A stretch of 7,211 nucleotides of DNA from Firmicutes bacterium CAG:95 (lineage in GTDB: Bacteria > Bacillota > Clostridia > Lachnospirales > Lachnospiraceae), in contig FR902940.1 of assembly GCA_000438155.1 (NCBI GenBank), forward strand, positions 92,810 to 100,020, read 5' to 3'. Of the stretch, positions 1-6,172 are shown one piece after another. Numbering within the stretch: the stretch's first letter is position 1; each line of letters begins with the position of its first letter. Below the pieces are notes generated by a model. That model saw nothing but the letters and a program-made list of their open reading frames with translations, did not search any database and had not been told where the DNA came from. The position numbers were made by a program, and so were the translations under genes.

Positions 1-810
1 CATTCCTTCTGTGTTGGAGGGCAATACAAAAACACCTGCTTTTCTAATTTTATCAGCTACATCGGATACATTTCCGGCAAAAGTGACACGCTCTGCAATT
101 CCTAAACTATCTGCAAGCTGCTTTAGGTTCTCCTCCTGATCTCCTTTTCCATAAAGAAGGATCTGATAGTCCGGGTAGTCCGCCGCGATCCTTGCAAAGG
201 CACGTAAAAGAAGCGCCTGATTTTTATTTTCATCTATTCTTCCTACTGTAACTATTGTGTGTTCCCGATCTCCTTCATAAGGATTCTCAAAGAATACCTC
301 GTTCACAGGATTATGAAGAATCACTGATTTGCGCTGCACGGCCTTCGGAAAGAACTCCATACACTCTCTGGTCTGAAGGATCACTCCGGCAGCTTTCTTA
401 AACAGGTGACGTGCCATAAAACGCATCCATCGGTTCGGATACTCCTGATTAGGATCCGCCCGTACTGATACCACAACCGGAATATGCAAGCCCCACGCCG
501 TTAAAAGTGCCATAAAATTATTCTTTCCGATAAACACCAGAATAGCATCCGGCTTCTCCGTTTTCCAGATATTTTGCAATTTCTGAAAGCGGCGGATGAA
601 ATTAAGCACCCTGTTATTTCCAACCCTCTCCGGATTAATATCAGATATTATCCGATTTACCCGATCATCCAACGGATATTCGTCATTCCCTTTATATTGA
701 GTAACTAATGTAACCTGGTGATTATGTTCTATAAAATACTGTATTAAATTACACATTACACGCTCAGATCCCCCTTTAGACAGGGATCCTATCATACAGG
801 CAATATGCAT
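1..810 (-). CDS. GT4 family glycosyltransferase, C-terminus beyond the window
   Basis: This open frame starts at ATG 810 and runs without a stop for 270 codons to base 1, so roughly the last 100 residues expected of a GT4 enzyme are outside. It reads MHIACMIGSLSKGGSERVMC (1-20), the glycine-rich N-terminal loop; EKPDAILVFIG (85-95); HIPVVVSVRADPN (109-121), a SERNDP-like segment; ILHNPVN (164-170); TVGRIDENKNQALLLRAF (188-205) with the donor-phosphate Arg and Lys; and ends in VLPSNTEGM (262-270), which contains the first Glu of the E-x7-E element. It resembles the GT4 at 2748-3863 along its length, including GGxERV and the R-x-DP segment, so the two share a subfamily. It is cytoplasmic or membrane-associated, with no signal peptide. 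Its first third is AT-rich (64 GC in 180 bases at 601-780). It probably adds a further sugar. Truncation is only by the window edge. Confidence 0.9.
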   Translation of the reverse strand, partial: MHIACMIGSLSKGGSERVMCNLIQYFIEHNHQVTLVTQYKGNDEYPLDDRVNRIISDINPERVGNNRVLNFIRRFQKLQNIWKTEKPDAILVFIGKNNFMALLTAWGLHIPVVVSVRADPNQEYPNRWMRFMARHLFKKAAGVILQTRECMEFFPKAVQRKSVILHNPVNEVFFENPYEGDREHTIVTVGRIDENKNQALLLRAFARIAADYPDYQILLYGKGDQEENLKQLADSLGIAERVTFAGNVSDVADKIRKAGVFVLPSNTEGM

Positions 811-815
811 CTTAT

Positions 816-2696
816 CTATCTCCTATAGGTCTCAAACCACTGTTGGAATACAAAAAACGCCCACATCAGTTTGGAATAATTCGCCCCGGTTGAAGGTCCG
901 GCATCCCGGGTTCCAAGATACTGTGCCACCCGCATCGACGTATATTCCGGATCAAAAATTCCCTGTTTTTTCAGGAAAGTATTATTCGAATAGGATAACA
1001 GTTGTTCTTTTAGTGGACCATGCAGCCACTGATCCATCGGTACGGCAAATCCTGTCTTCGGACGCTCTAACAATTCCTTCGGCAGGTAATCATATGCAAT
1101 ATCTTTCAGAATTTTCTTCTTAATTCCCTGCTGATATTTCATCTCATGGGGAATCCGGAAGGAGTATTCCATAACCTCTCTATCCAGAATCGGACACCTT
1201 GCCTCCAGAGAATATTTCATAGAGGCGCGATCCACCTTACAAAGAATATCCCCCGGAAGATACGTATCCATATCAAGCAGCATCCTGCGGATCTGCCAGT
1301 TCTTTACGTCATAACTGCTTTCTACCGGATAAAAACAGGATAATTGCTCACCCTGAACCATTCTACGGGCAATGGGCTCATATTTATTATAAGCAAACTG
1401 TGTTTTCGTCTCCTTAGGCCGGTTACCGGCAATCGCACGCACGGAAAACGGAAGTTTTTCTTCCAGCTTCAACGAACAGACGCCCGGAATGTTGCAAATA
1501 CCATGCGCCATTTCTCCAAGCCTGTCCAGCTGCTGTGCCTGATGAACCTTGTCATACACATTATAGCCACAGAAGAATTCGTCGCCTCCATCGCCGGAAA
1601 GAGCAACCGTTACACGTTTTCTGGCAAGCTCTGATACCAGCATGGTCGCAATCTGGGAAGAATCTGCAAAGGGTTCATCATAATATACAGGAATGCTGCT
1701 GACAAGATCAAACATCCGGGCTTCATCAATATACAGATCCGTGTGATCCGTTCCGAGAAATTCTGCTACCTCTTTGGCATATTCTGCTTCATTATAGTGC
1801 TCTACCGGAAAGCCTATCGTAAAGGTCTTGACCGGTGTGTCCGAAATTTCCTGTGCAATGGCTGTCATTAAGGAAGAATCATAACCTCCGCTTAAGAATG
1901 CCCCGAGCGGCACATCGGCAATCATTCTTCTCTTTACCGATTCCTTCAGAAGCTCCTTTAAGGTCTCCTTTGCTTCTGCATAGTCCCTTACAGGCTGCTG
2001 CTTCATTTCATGGTAAATCTTCTTAATATCCCAGTATTTCCAGGTTTTCACCCCTCCATAGCAAAAGGACAGGATTTCTCCCGGACGTAATTTATATACA
2101 TTCTTAAAGATCGTGTCCGGCTCCGCAATATATTGCTGATAAAGAAAGCGTGGCAATACATCGGTACGGATCTCTTCCCGGAACCCCGGACGTTTCATTA
2201 ACGGCTTTAATTCTGATCCAAAATAGAGATTGCCATCCTCAATCTCATAATACAGTGGTTTCTTGCCAATGCGGTCACGAATCAGATATACGATATCGCC
2301 CTCCCGGTCATACAAACAGATCGCAAACATCCCATTAAAGTGATCCACACAGGAAATCCCCCACTTTAAGTACGCGGCAATAATTACTTCCGTATCACAA
2401 TCCGAAATAAAGGGATATCCCTTCAATTCCTCACGAATCTGCCGGAAGTTATAGATTTCTCCATTATAAACAACACTCACTCTGCCATCTGCCGAATGCA
2501 TCGGCTGATGCCCCAGTGAAGATAAATCCAAAATGGCAAGACGACGCTGTGCAAGTCCGATGGAATATCCCTGCTTCATAGGATAAATCTCTACGCCGCC
2601 ATCATCCGGGCCACGATGAATCATGGTTTCATTCATCGCATGAAGCTCATCCCTGGTAATATTCTGTTTTGAAATAAAGCCGCATATTCCACACAT
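816..2696 (-). CDS. asnB: AsnB-type glutamine-hydrolysing amidotransferase (asparagine synthase family)
   Basis: Proteins of this family take ammonia from glutamine and couple it, with ATP, to a carboxylate through an acyl-adenylate. Free aspartate is the classic substrate; in polysaccharide clusters a sugar carboxylate (uronic acid to uronamide) is likely. The 626-residue protein starts with MCGICGF, giving Cys2 as the nucleophile of the class-II glutaminase domain (about 2-200), with Arg51, HRGPDDGG (27-34), NGEIYN (78-83) and Asp101. The synthetase domain has the PP-loop SGGYDSS (269-275), YDEPFADSS (339-347), LSGDGGDEFF (366-375), KVDRASM (487-493), KKKILKD (526-532) and RPKTGFAVP (545-553), so both active sites look intact. 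The frame extends to an ATG at 2732, but AAGGAG (2704-2709) and the need for Cys2 fix the start at 2696. It lies between two related GT4 genes. An aspartate-specific housekeeping role is less likely but not excluded. Confidence 0.92.
   Translation of the reverse strand: MCGICGFISKQNITRDELHAMNETMIHRGPDDGGVEIYPMKQGYSIGLAQRRLAILDLSSLGHQPMHSADGRVSVVYNGEIYNFRQIREELKGYPFISDCDTEVIIAAYLKWGISCVDHFNGMFAICLYDREGDIVYLIRDRIGKKPLYYEIEDGNLYFGSELKPLMKRPGFREEIRTDVLPRFLYQQYIAEPDTIFKNVYKLRPGEILSFCYGGVKTWKYWDIKKIYHEMKQQPVRDYAEAKETLKELLKESVKRRMIADVPLGAFLSGGYDSSLMTAIAQEISDTPVKTFTIGFPVEHYNEAEYAKEVAEFLGTDHTDLYIDEARMFDLVSSIPVYYDEPFADSSQIATMLVSELARKRVTVALSGDGGDEFFCGYNVYDKVHQAQQLDRLGEMAHGICNIPGVCSLKLEEKLPFSVRAIAGNRPKETKTQFAYNKYEPIARRMVQGEQLSCFYPVESSYDVKNWQIRRMLLDMDTYLPGDILCKVDRASMKYSLEARCPILDREVMEYSFRIPHEMKYQQGIKKKILKDIAYDYLPKELLERPKTGFAVPMDQWLHGPLKEQLLSYSNNTFLKKQGIFDPEYTSMRVAQYLGTRDAGPSTGANYSKLMWAFFVFQQWFETYRR
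820..824 (-). promoter_or_regulatory. Ribosome binding site inside the last codons of asnB
   Basis: The minus strand AGGAG lies in the Tyr-Arg-Arg codons just before the asnB TAG stop (818-816), nine bases before the ATG at 810. The gap between genes is five bases, so the downstream glycosyltransferase is probably translationally coupled to asnB. Confidence 0.75.
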
Positions 2697-2703
2697 GCCA
2701 ATG

Positions 2704-2709
2704 CTCCTT
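2704..2709 (-). promoter_or_regulatory. Ribosome binding site deciding the asparagine synthase start
   Basis: The minus strand reads AAGGAG followed by CATTGGC and ATG at 2696. Starting here places cysteine at position 2, as required for the N-terminal nucleophile after methionine removal. The upstream in-frame ATG at 2732 sits on the stem of the 2731-2749 hairpin and would add 12 residues before the cysteine. Confidence 0.85.
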
Positions 2710-2730
2710 ATTGCAATTCTCTGATAAAAC

Positions 2731-2749
2731 AAGACACACCAGATGTCTT
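2731..2749 (-). terminator. Weak terminator-like hairpin after the GT4 gene
   Basis: In the mRNA sense, AAGACA (2749-2744) and TGTCTT (2736-2731) form a 6-bp stem with loop TCTGGTG, followed by GTTTTAT. The 5' arm begins inside the TAA stop (2750-2748) of the glycosyltransferase. Only two of six pairs are GC and the T-run is four long, so full termination is unlikely. Partial attenuation before the asparagine synthase gene is possible. This is the largest intergenic gap in the window (51 bases). Confidence 0.25.
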
Positions 2750-3863
2750 ACCGATTCCACGCCTGTACACGATCCTCAATAAAATCCCTCCATTGTTCAA
2801 AAACAAAAGAAACATTAACCCGATCCACAATTTTTCTGGCTTCGTTCCCCAGCCTTTCAGCTAATATCCGATCCTCAAGCAAACGATTAATTCCATCTTC
2901 CATAGCTTTCACATCTTTAACAGGAATTAACAGACCATCAATTTCATTCGTCATAATGGTTGCGGGTCCTCCGCATGGGCAATCTGTCGCCACAATGGGA
3001 AGTCCCAACGTCATAGCCTCTATAAGTGCATTAGGTAGTCCTTCCCAATCAGATGAAAATGCATAAACAGAAGCATCTGCCAAATCCTTTTCTAATTGAT
3101 CCGAATCCCCCATAAGGAAAATATAATTCTGCGCTCCATAGTCACTAATTTTCTTCATCAGCTTTTCTTTGGTTCCGTCACCGGAATCCCCACCAAAAAA
3201 CTGGAGAATATAATCCGGATGCTTCTCATGAACCTTTACAAAAGCATCAATCAACATTGCCTGATTCTTCATACTAACCAGACGTCCTGACTGTACTACT
3301 GCTTTCCTACGCTCAACAGGTCGTTCTACTTCCATATATTTCGGATTAACTGCGTTTAATATAATACAGGAATTATCCTGCAGATATGGTCTGAAAAAAT
3401 CCCGTTGTCCATAGGTCTGAAAGACAGCACCCGCTGCATATGGAAACAGCAATTTAATCTGGATCTTATCTGATATAGAATCATAATGTCCGACAGGATC
3501 TGTACGGCAACATACAATCACCGGAATTTTTGTTCCCCAGGTTGATGACAGTGCCCGATAAATTGCCCGATGTGCAAATGCGATCACCATATCCGGCCTT
3601 TCCTTCTTAAGAAACTTTCTTAAGTACCTGATGCGAAGCAGGAACTTGGCAGCTCTGGATTTCTTCTCATCTCCCGGTTTCAATCCTACGATTTCCCGCC
3701 TCACCTGTGGAATAAGAGGAAACTCTTCTTCTCCCTTCCACTCTGTTGCTACGATTACCTCATATCCTTCCCGTCCAAACTGATTGGCCAGATTCGAAAC
3801 AACCCGTTCTGCACCGCCATGTTCCAGACAGTTTAAATGAAATACAATTTTCCGCTTCTCCAT
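2748..3863 (-). CDS. GT4 family glycosyltransferase
   Basis: This 371-residue GT-B enzyme belongs to a different GT4 branch from the two EpsF-like genes, closer to PglH/PglJ and CapM-type hexosaminyltransferases. The N-terminal loop is LNCLEHGGAERVV (10-22). The acceptor domain holds PDMVIAF (90-96) and IPVIVCCRTDPV (113-124), a variant of the SERNDP-type segment of that branch. The donor domain shows SGRLVSMKNQAMLIDAF (192-208) with the phosphate-contacting Arg and Lys, and the E-x7-E element EGLPNALIE (274-282), followed by GLPIVATDCPCGGP (287-300). The frame opens at TTG 3881 overlapping the preceding TGA, giving 377 residues, but I chose ATG 3863 because GGAG (3871-3874) lies seven bases before it and the first family motif follows at once. 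It resembles the truncated gene at the left edge. The transferred sugar is unknown. Confidence 0.88.
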   Translation of the reverse strand: MEKRKIVFHLNCLEHGGAERVVSNLANQFGREGYEVIVATEWKGEEEFPLIPQVRREIVGLKPGDEKKSRAAKFLLRIRYLRKFLKKERPDMVIAFAHRAIYRALSSTWGTKIPVIVCCRTDPVGHYDSISDKIQIKLLFPYAAGAVFQTYGQRDFFRPYLQDNSCIILNAVNPKYMEVERPVERRKAVVQSGRLVSMKNQAMLIDAFVKVHEKHPDYILQFFGGDSGDGTKEKLMKKISDYGAQNYIFLMGDSDQLEKDLADASVYAFSSDWEGLPNALIEAMTLGLPIVATDCPCGGPATIMTNEIDGLLIPVKDVKAMEDGINRLLEDRILAERLGNEARKIVDRVNVSFVFEQWRDFIEDRVQAWNR

Positions 3864-3870
3864 TTCAGTT

Positions 3871-3874
3871 CTCC
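3871..3874 (-). promoter_or_regulatory. Ribosome binding site deciding the GT4 start at 3863
   Basis: The minus strand reads GGAG, then AACTGAA, then ATG at 3863. The competing TTG at 3881, which overlaps the previous gene's TGA, has only a weak AGAAG upstream. The ATG start gives a 14-base gap from the previous stop. Confidence 0.6.
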
Positions 3875-3877
3875 ATC

Positions 3878-5032
3878 TCAAAACTTCTGTGTATGATCTT
3901 TATTCACACGCAGATAAAAATCCTGCAACCGCTTTGCCAGATTCTTCACATCAAATCCAGCCTCCTGCATCTCATTTAATGTATTCTGTCTTTCATAATG
4001 TCCACAGGCAATGATCCGGTCTGCCCAGACTATGGCCGGTTCCTGTACGCTACGGAATTCCATCAGAGTGGTCATCGCTGCTTCTGTCGTAATTGCATCG
4101 GACAGGATTCCCCGTAATCCGCTCGCCTGTGCTTCGACAGCCACTCCCGGCAGCCCCTCATAAAAGGATGGAAGCAGAAAGAAATCCATCGCCTGATAAA
4201 AAGGCACGACATTCTTCTGTAGACCGGTAAAAATCACGTATTCCTGAAGCTGGCGCTCCTCCACCTGCTGCCGCACCGTTTCCATCAGCGGACCTTCTCC
4301 GATCAGAATCAGCTTTGCCGGGAAATTCTTCCTTCTGCATTCTGCCAGAATCTCCACTGCATATTTCTGATTTTTCTGTGGATCAAACCGGCCAACCTCT
4401 CCAATCAGGAGCTCTTCCGGCTGAATGTGTAGTTCTTCCCGTTTCTGTCTGCGCACTTCAGGATCAAAGGTAAATCTAGCTGCATCAATGGCATTGGGAA
4501 TGATCGTTACCCTTCCCTGTTCCATCGCTTTTTTTCCAAACACAGCCTCGCCTGCAAGCTTCGAGCAGGCAAAGCATCGGTCACATTTTTCTTTCAGATT
4601 CCGGCGCAGGAATTTCGTAAGCTTACCTTTTATTCCTTTATCCACACCGGCATTTCTCGAATGTGCAATCGTAAAAACACCTTTTTTCCGCACAATAGGA
4701 AGATAAATGGATGCCGTACTCGTCATATGTCCGTGCACAATCCGGATCTCCGGATGTTCCTTAATGAACTGTTTCCATGCCTTACAATAGGAAAAATAAT
4801 TCCAAAAGCGAAAAGGAGGAACGTGATAAACCTTTCCTCCCAACTGTTCGATTTCCGTTTGAAAATCACACACCTTTGTGGTGTGCTGCATAAAATCAAA
4901 CTGTATTCTGGTACGATCTACGTTCCGGTACAGATCCATAACGCGGCTTTCAGCCCCGCCGCGATTTAACCTGCCAAACACATGAAGGACATGCAGAGGC
5001 TTATTCTCATCCGTTTTTTTATTGTTCTGCAT
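3878..5032 (-). CDS. EpsF-like GT4 family glycosyltransferase (second copy)
   Basis: This 384-residue cytoplasmic GT-B enzyme has the same architecture as its upstream neighbour and is predicted to add another residue of the polysaccharide repeat unit. The acceptor domain begins with LHVLHVFGRLNRGGAES (13-29) and includes VHGHMTS (99-105) and AHSRNAG (123-129), a pattern I recognise from Bacillus subtilis EpsF. The donor domain has GEVGRFDPQKNQ (211-222) with the usual Arg and Lys, LILIGEGP (241-248), FTGLQKNV (268-275) and the E-x7-E element EGLPGVAVE (292-300). It differs enough from gene 2 that it probably uses a different donor, acceptor or linkage. The ATG at 5032 follows GGGGAGG (5038-5044) with a short spacer, 25 bases after the preceding stop. 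The coding sequence ends in TGA (3880-3878). Donor specificity is unknown. Confidence 0.9.
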   Translation of the reverse strand: MQNNKKTDENKPLHVLHVFGRLNRGGAESRVMDLYRNVDRTRIQFDFMQHTTKVCDFQTEIEQLGGKVYHVPPFRFWNYFSYCKAWKQFIKEHPEIRIVHGHMTSTASIYLPIVRKKGVFTIAHSRNAGVDKGIKGKLTKFLRRNLKEKCDRCFACSKLAGEAVFGKKAMEQGRVTIIPNAIDAARFTFDPEVRRQKREELHIQPEELLIGEVGRFDPQKNQKYAVEILAECRRKNFPAKLILIGEGPLMETVRQQVEERQLQEYVIFTGLQKNVVPFYQAMDFFLLPSFYEGLPGVAVEAQASGLRGILSDAITTEAAMTTLMEFRSVQEPAIVWADRIIACGHYERQNTLNEMQEAGFDVKNLAKRLQDFYLRVNKDHTQKF

Positions 5033-5044
5033 AAATACCTCCCC

Positions 5045-5088
5045 GGGCTATTTTACTCTATCCGGTAATAATCCGGGTAAAATAGTCC
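5045..5088 (-). promoter_or_regulatory. Intercistronic stem-loop abutting a Shine-Dalgarno site
   Basis: In the mRNA sense, CTATTTTAC (5085-5077) and GTAAAATAG (5056-5048) form a perfect 9-bp stem, extended outward by two GC pairs after one A-C mismatch (5086/5047). The apical part contains CCGG...CCGG (5076-5073 and 5065-5062), which can form a further 4-bp stem with loop ATTATTA, leaving a 5-base bulge. The 5' arm is the end of the upstream coding region, the stop codon (5060-5058) lies within the bulge, and the 3' arm ends directly next to the GGGGAGG ribosome site at 5044-5038. There is no T-tract after it. A role in coupling, translation or mRNA stability is inferred. Confidence 0.5.
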
Positions 5089-6158
5089 TGATACCATTTT
5101 ACCAATGCATCCAAATCATATCCTGCTTTCACAATCTGCTCCCGTTGGCATTCTCTGGTGGAGTCACTATTCTCTCTCACCATACGAACTGCTTCTACAG
5201 CCCAGTCTTCCGGCTGTTTTTCCAACGAATACGGCTTCACCAGCCCTTCTGTCACGATCACATCCCTTGTAATGCTGTCTGAAATCAGGCAGGGCAGCCC
5301 TGCCGCCTGCGCTTCAATTAAAGTAAGCGGAAGTCCCTCATATACCGATGGGAACAGCAATACATTAAATGCAGACATCAATACCGGCACATCCTTGCGG
5401 ACGCCTGTAAGAATCACACTGTCCTGAAGTGACAGCTCCTGCACTTTTTCTTCAATTTCCTTCTGCATGGTCCCCTGCCCGACAAAGAACAGTACTGCTT
5501 CCGGATCCTGTTTCTGAATTTCTTTAAAAATCTGCAGCATCAGTAAATGATTCTTTGACCATACGAAATTCCCGACATGCCCGTAAATATGACGTTCTCC
5601 AAGCTGAAATTCTTTCCGGATGCTTTCTTCCTTTTCCCTTGAATACTGAAATAAAGAGATATCTACTGCATTGTGTACGATTTCATAATGCTGCTTTCCA
5701 AACATCCATCTTCCTGCATTTACAGAACAGGCAATTCTTCGTTCAGCAGCAATTTTAAGCAATCCTTTTCCAAGTATATGAAGCACCTTCTGCCTGTCCG
5801 TCTCACTGTGCGCGTGACAGATTGTATGTGCACCTGCCAGACGCGCTGCAAGAAGCTGTGGTGCAATGAGAGCATTAGGTGTATGGCGGATCACGATGTC
5901 ATAATGATTCTCCTTCACCAGCCGGTAGATTCCACGAAGATTCCGAATGGGATTACGTGTCAGTCGTGAAAGTAAATAGCTCTTACCTCCCAGCTCTTCG
6001 ATTCTCTCTGTATAATCTCCTGCCTGCTGCTTATGCACAACAAAATCGAAGGGAAATTGTTCCCGATCAATATGCTCATAAAGATTCATTACAAAATTCT
6101 CGATTCCTCCCGGATGCATGGATCCGACAATCTGCAGAATTTTAACCGGCTTGTCCAT
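5058..6158 (-). CDS. EpsF-like GT4 family glycosyltransferase
   Basis: This 366-residue retaining glycosyltransferase (GT-B fold, no signal peptide) probably adds one sugar from a nucleotide donor to a lipid-linked oligosaccharide at the inner membrane face. The N-terminal acceptor domain opens with KILQIVGSMHPGGIENFVMN (6-25), the glycine-rich loop typical of EpsF-like enzymes. The C-terminal donor domain carries GHVGNFVWSKNH (193-204), TGVRKDV (251-257) and the E-x7-E element EGLPLTLIE (274-282) within PSVYEGLPLTLIEAQAAGLP. Length is normal for the family. One oddity is Asn197: most GT4 enzymes have Arg in the GR(F/L)...K motif that contacts donor phosphates. The start at 6158 follows AAGGAG (6167-6172), which overlaps the epimerase TAA stop, so translational coupling is likely. 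It resembles the next gene across its whole length. Sugar and linkage cannot be told from sequence. Confidence 0.9.
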   Translation of the reverse strand: MDKPVKILQIVGSMHPGGIENFVMNLYEHIDREQFPFDFVVHKQQAGDYTERIEELGGKSYLLSRLTRNPIRNLRGIYRLVKENHYDIVIRHTPNALIAPQLLAARLAGAHTICHAHSETDRQKVLHILGKGLLKIAAERRIACSVNAGRWMFGKQHYEIVHNAVDISLFQYSREKEESIRKEFQLGERHIYGHVGNFVWSKNHLLMLQIFKEIQKQDPEAVLFFVGQGTMQKEIEEKVQELSLQDSVILTGVRKDVPVLMSAFNVLLFPSVYEGLPLTLIEAQAAGLPCLISDSITRDVIVTEGLVKPYSLEKQPEDWAVEAVRMVRENSDSTRECQREQIVKAGYDLDALVKWYQDYFTRIITG

Positions 6159-6166
6159 TCCCGCTT

Positions 6167-6172
6167 CTCCTT
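6167..6172 (-). promoter_or_regulatory. Ribosome binding site overlapping the epimerase stop codon
   Basis: The minus strand reads TAAGGAG, so the Shine-Dalgarno AAGGAG shares its two A residues with the TAA stop (6173-6171) of the epimerase. Eight bases separate it from the ATG at 6158. This layout suggests coupled translation of the two genes. Confidence 0.75.

Noticed and set aside
1344..1634. Plus-strand open frame of 96 codons
   Set aside because: It lies wholly opposite the asparagine synthase gene, has no recognisable domain or ribosome site, and reads like the antisense shadow of a conserved coding region.
816..2696. Defence- or natural-product-type asparagine synthase (for example lasso peptide cyclase)
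   Set aside because: The protein has the full class-II glutaminase domain with Cys2 and sits among sugar enzymes. There is no precursor peptide or protease gene nearby.
2697..2732. Twelve-residue N-terminal extension of the asparagine synthase
   Set aside because: It would bury the catalytic cysteine at position 14, has no good ribosome site and overlaps a hairpin stem. The start at 2696 has both a Shine-Dalgarno site and Cys2.
3864..3881. TTG start overlapping the preceding TGA as the GT4 start
   Set aside because: A four-base TTGA overlap is possible, but the upstream ribosome site is weak, and the ATG at 3863 has GGAG at proper spacing just before the family motif.
4158..4340. Minus-strand open frame of 60 codons inside the second EpsF-like gene
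   Set aside because: It is a frame-shifted reading of the glycosyltransferase donor domain, whose own frame is intact and carries the conserved motifs.
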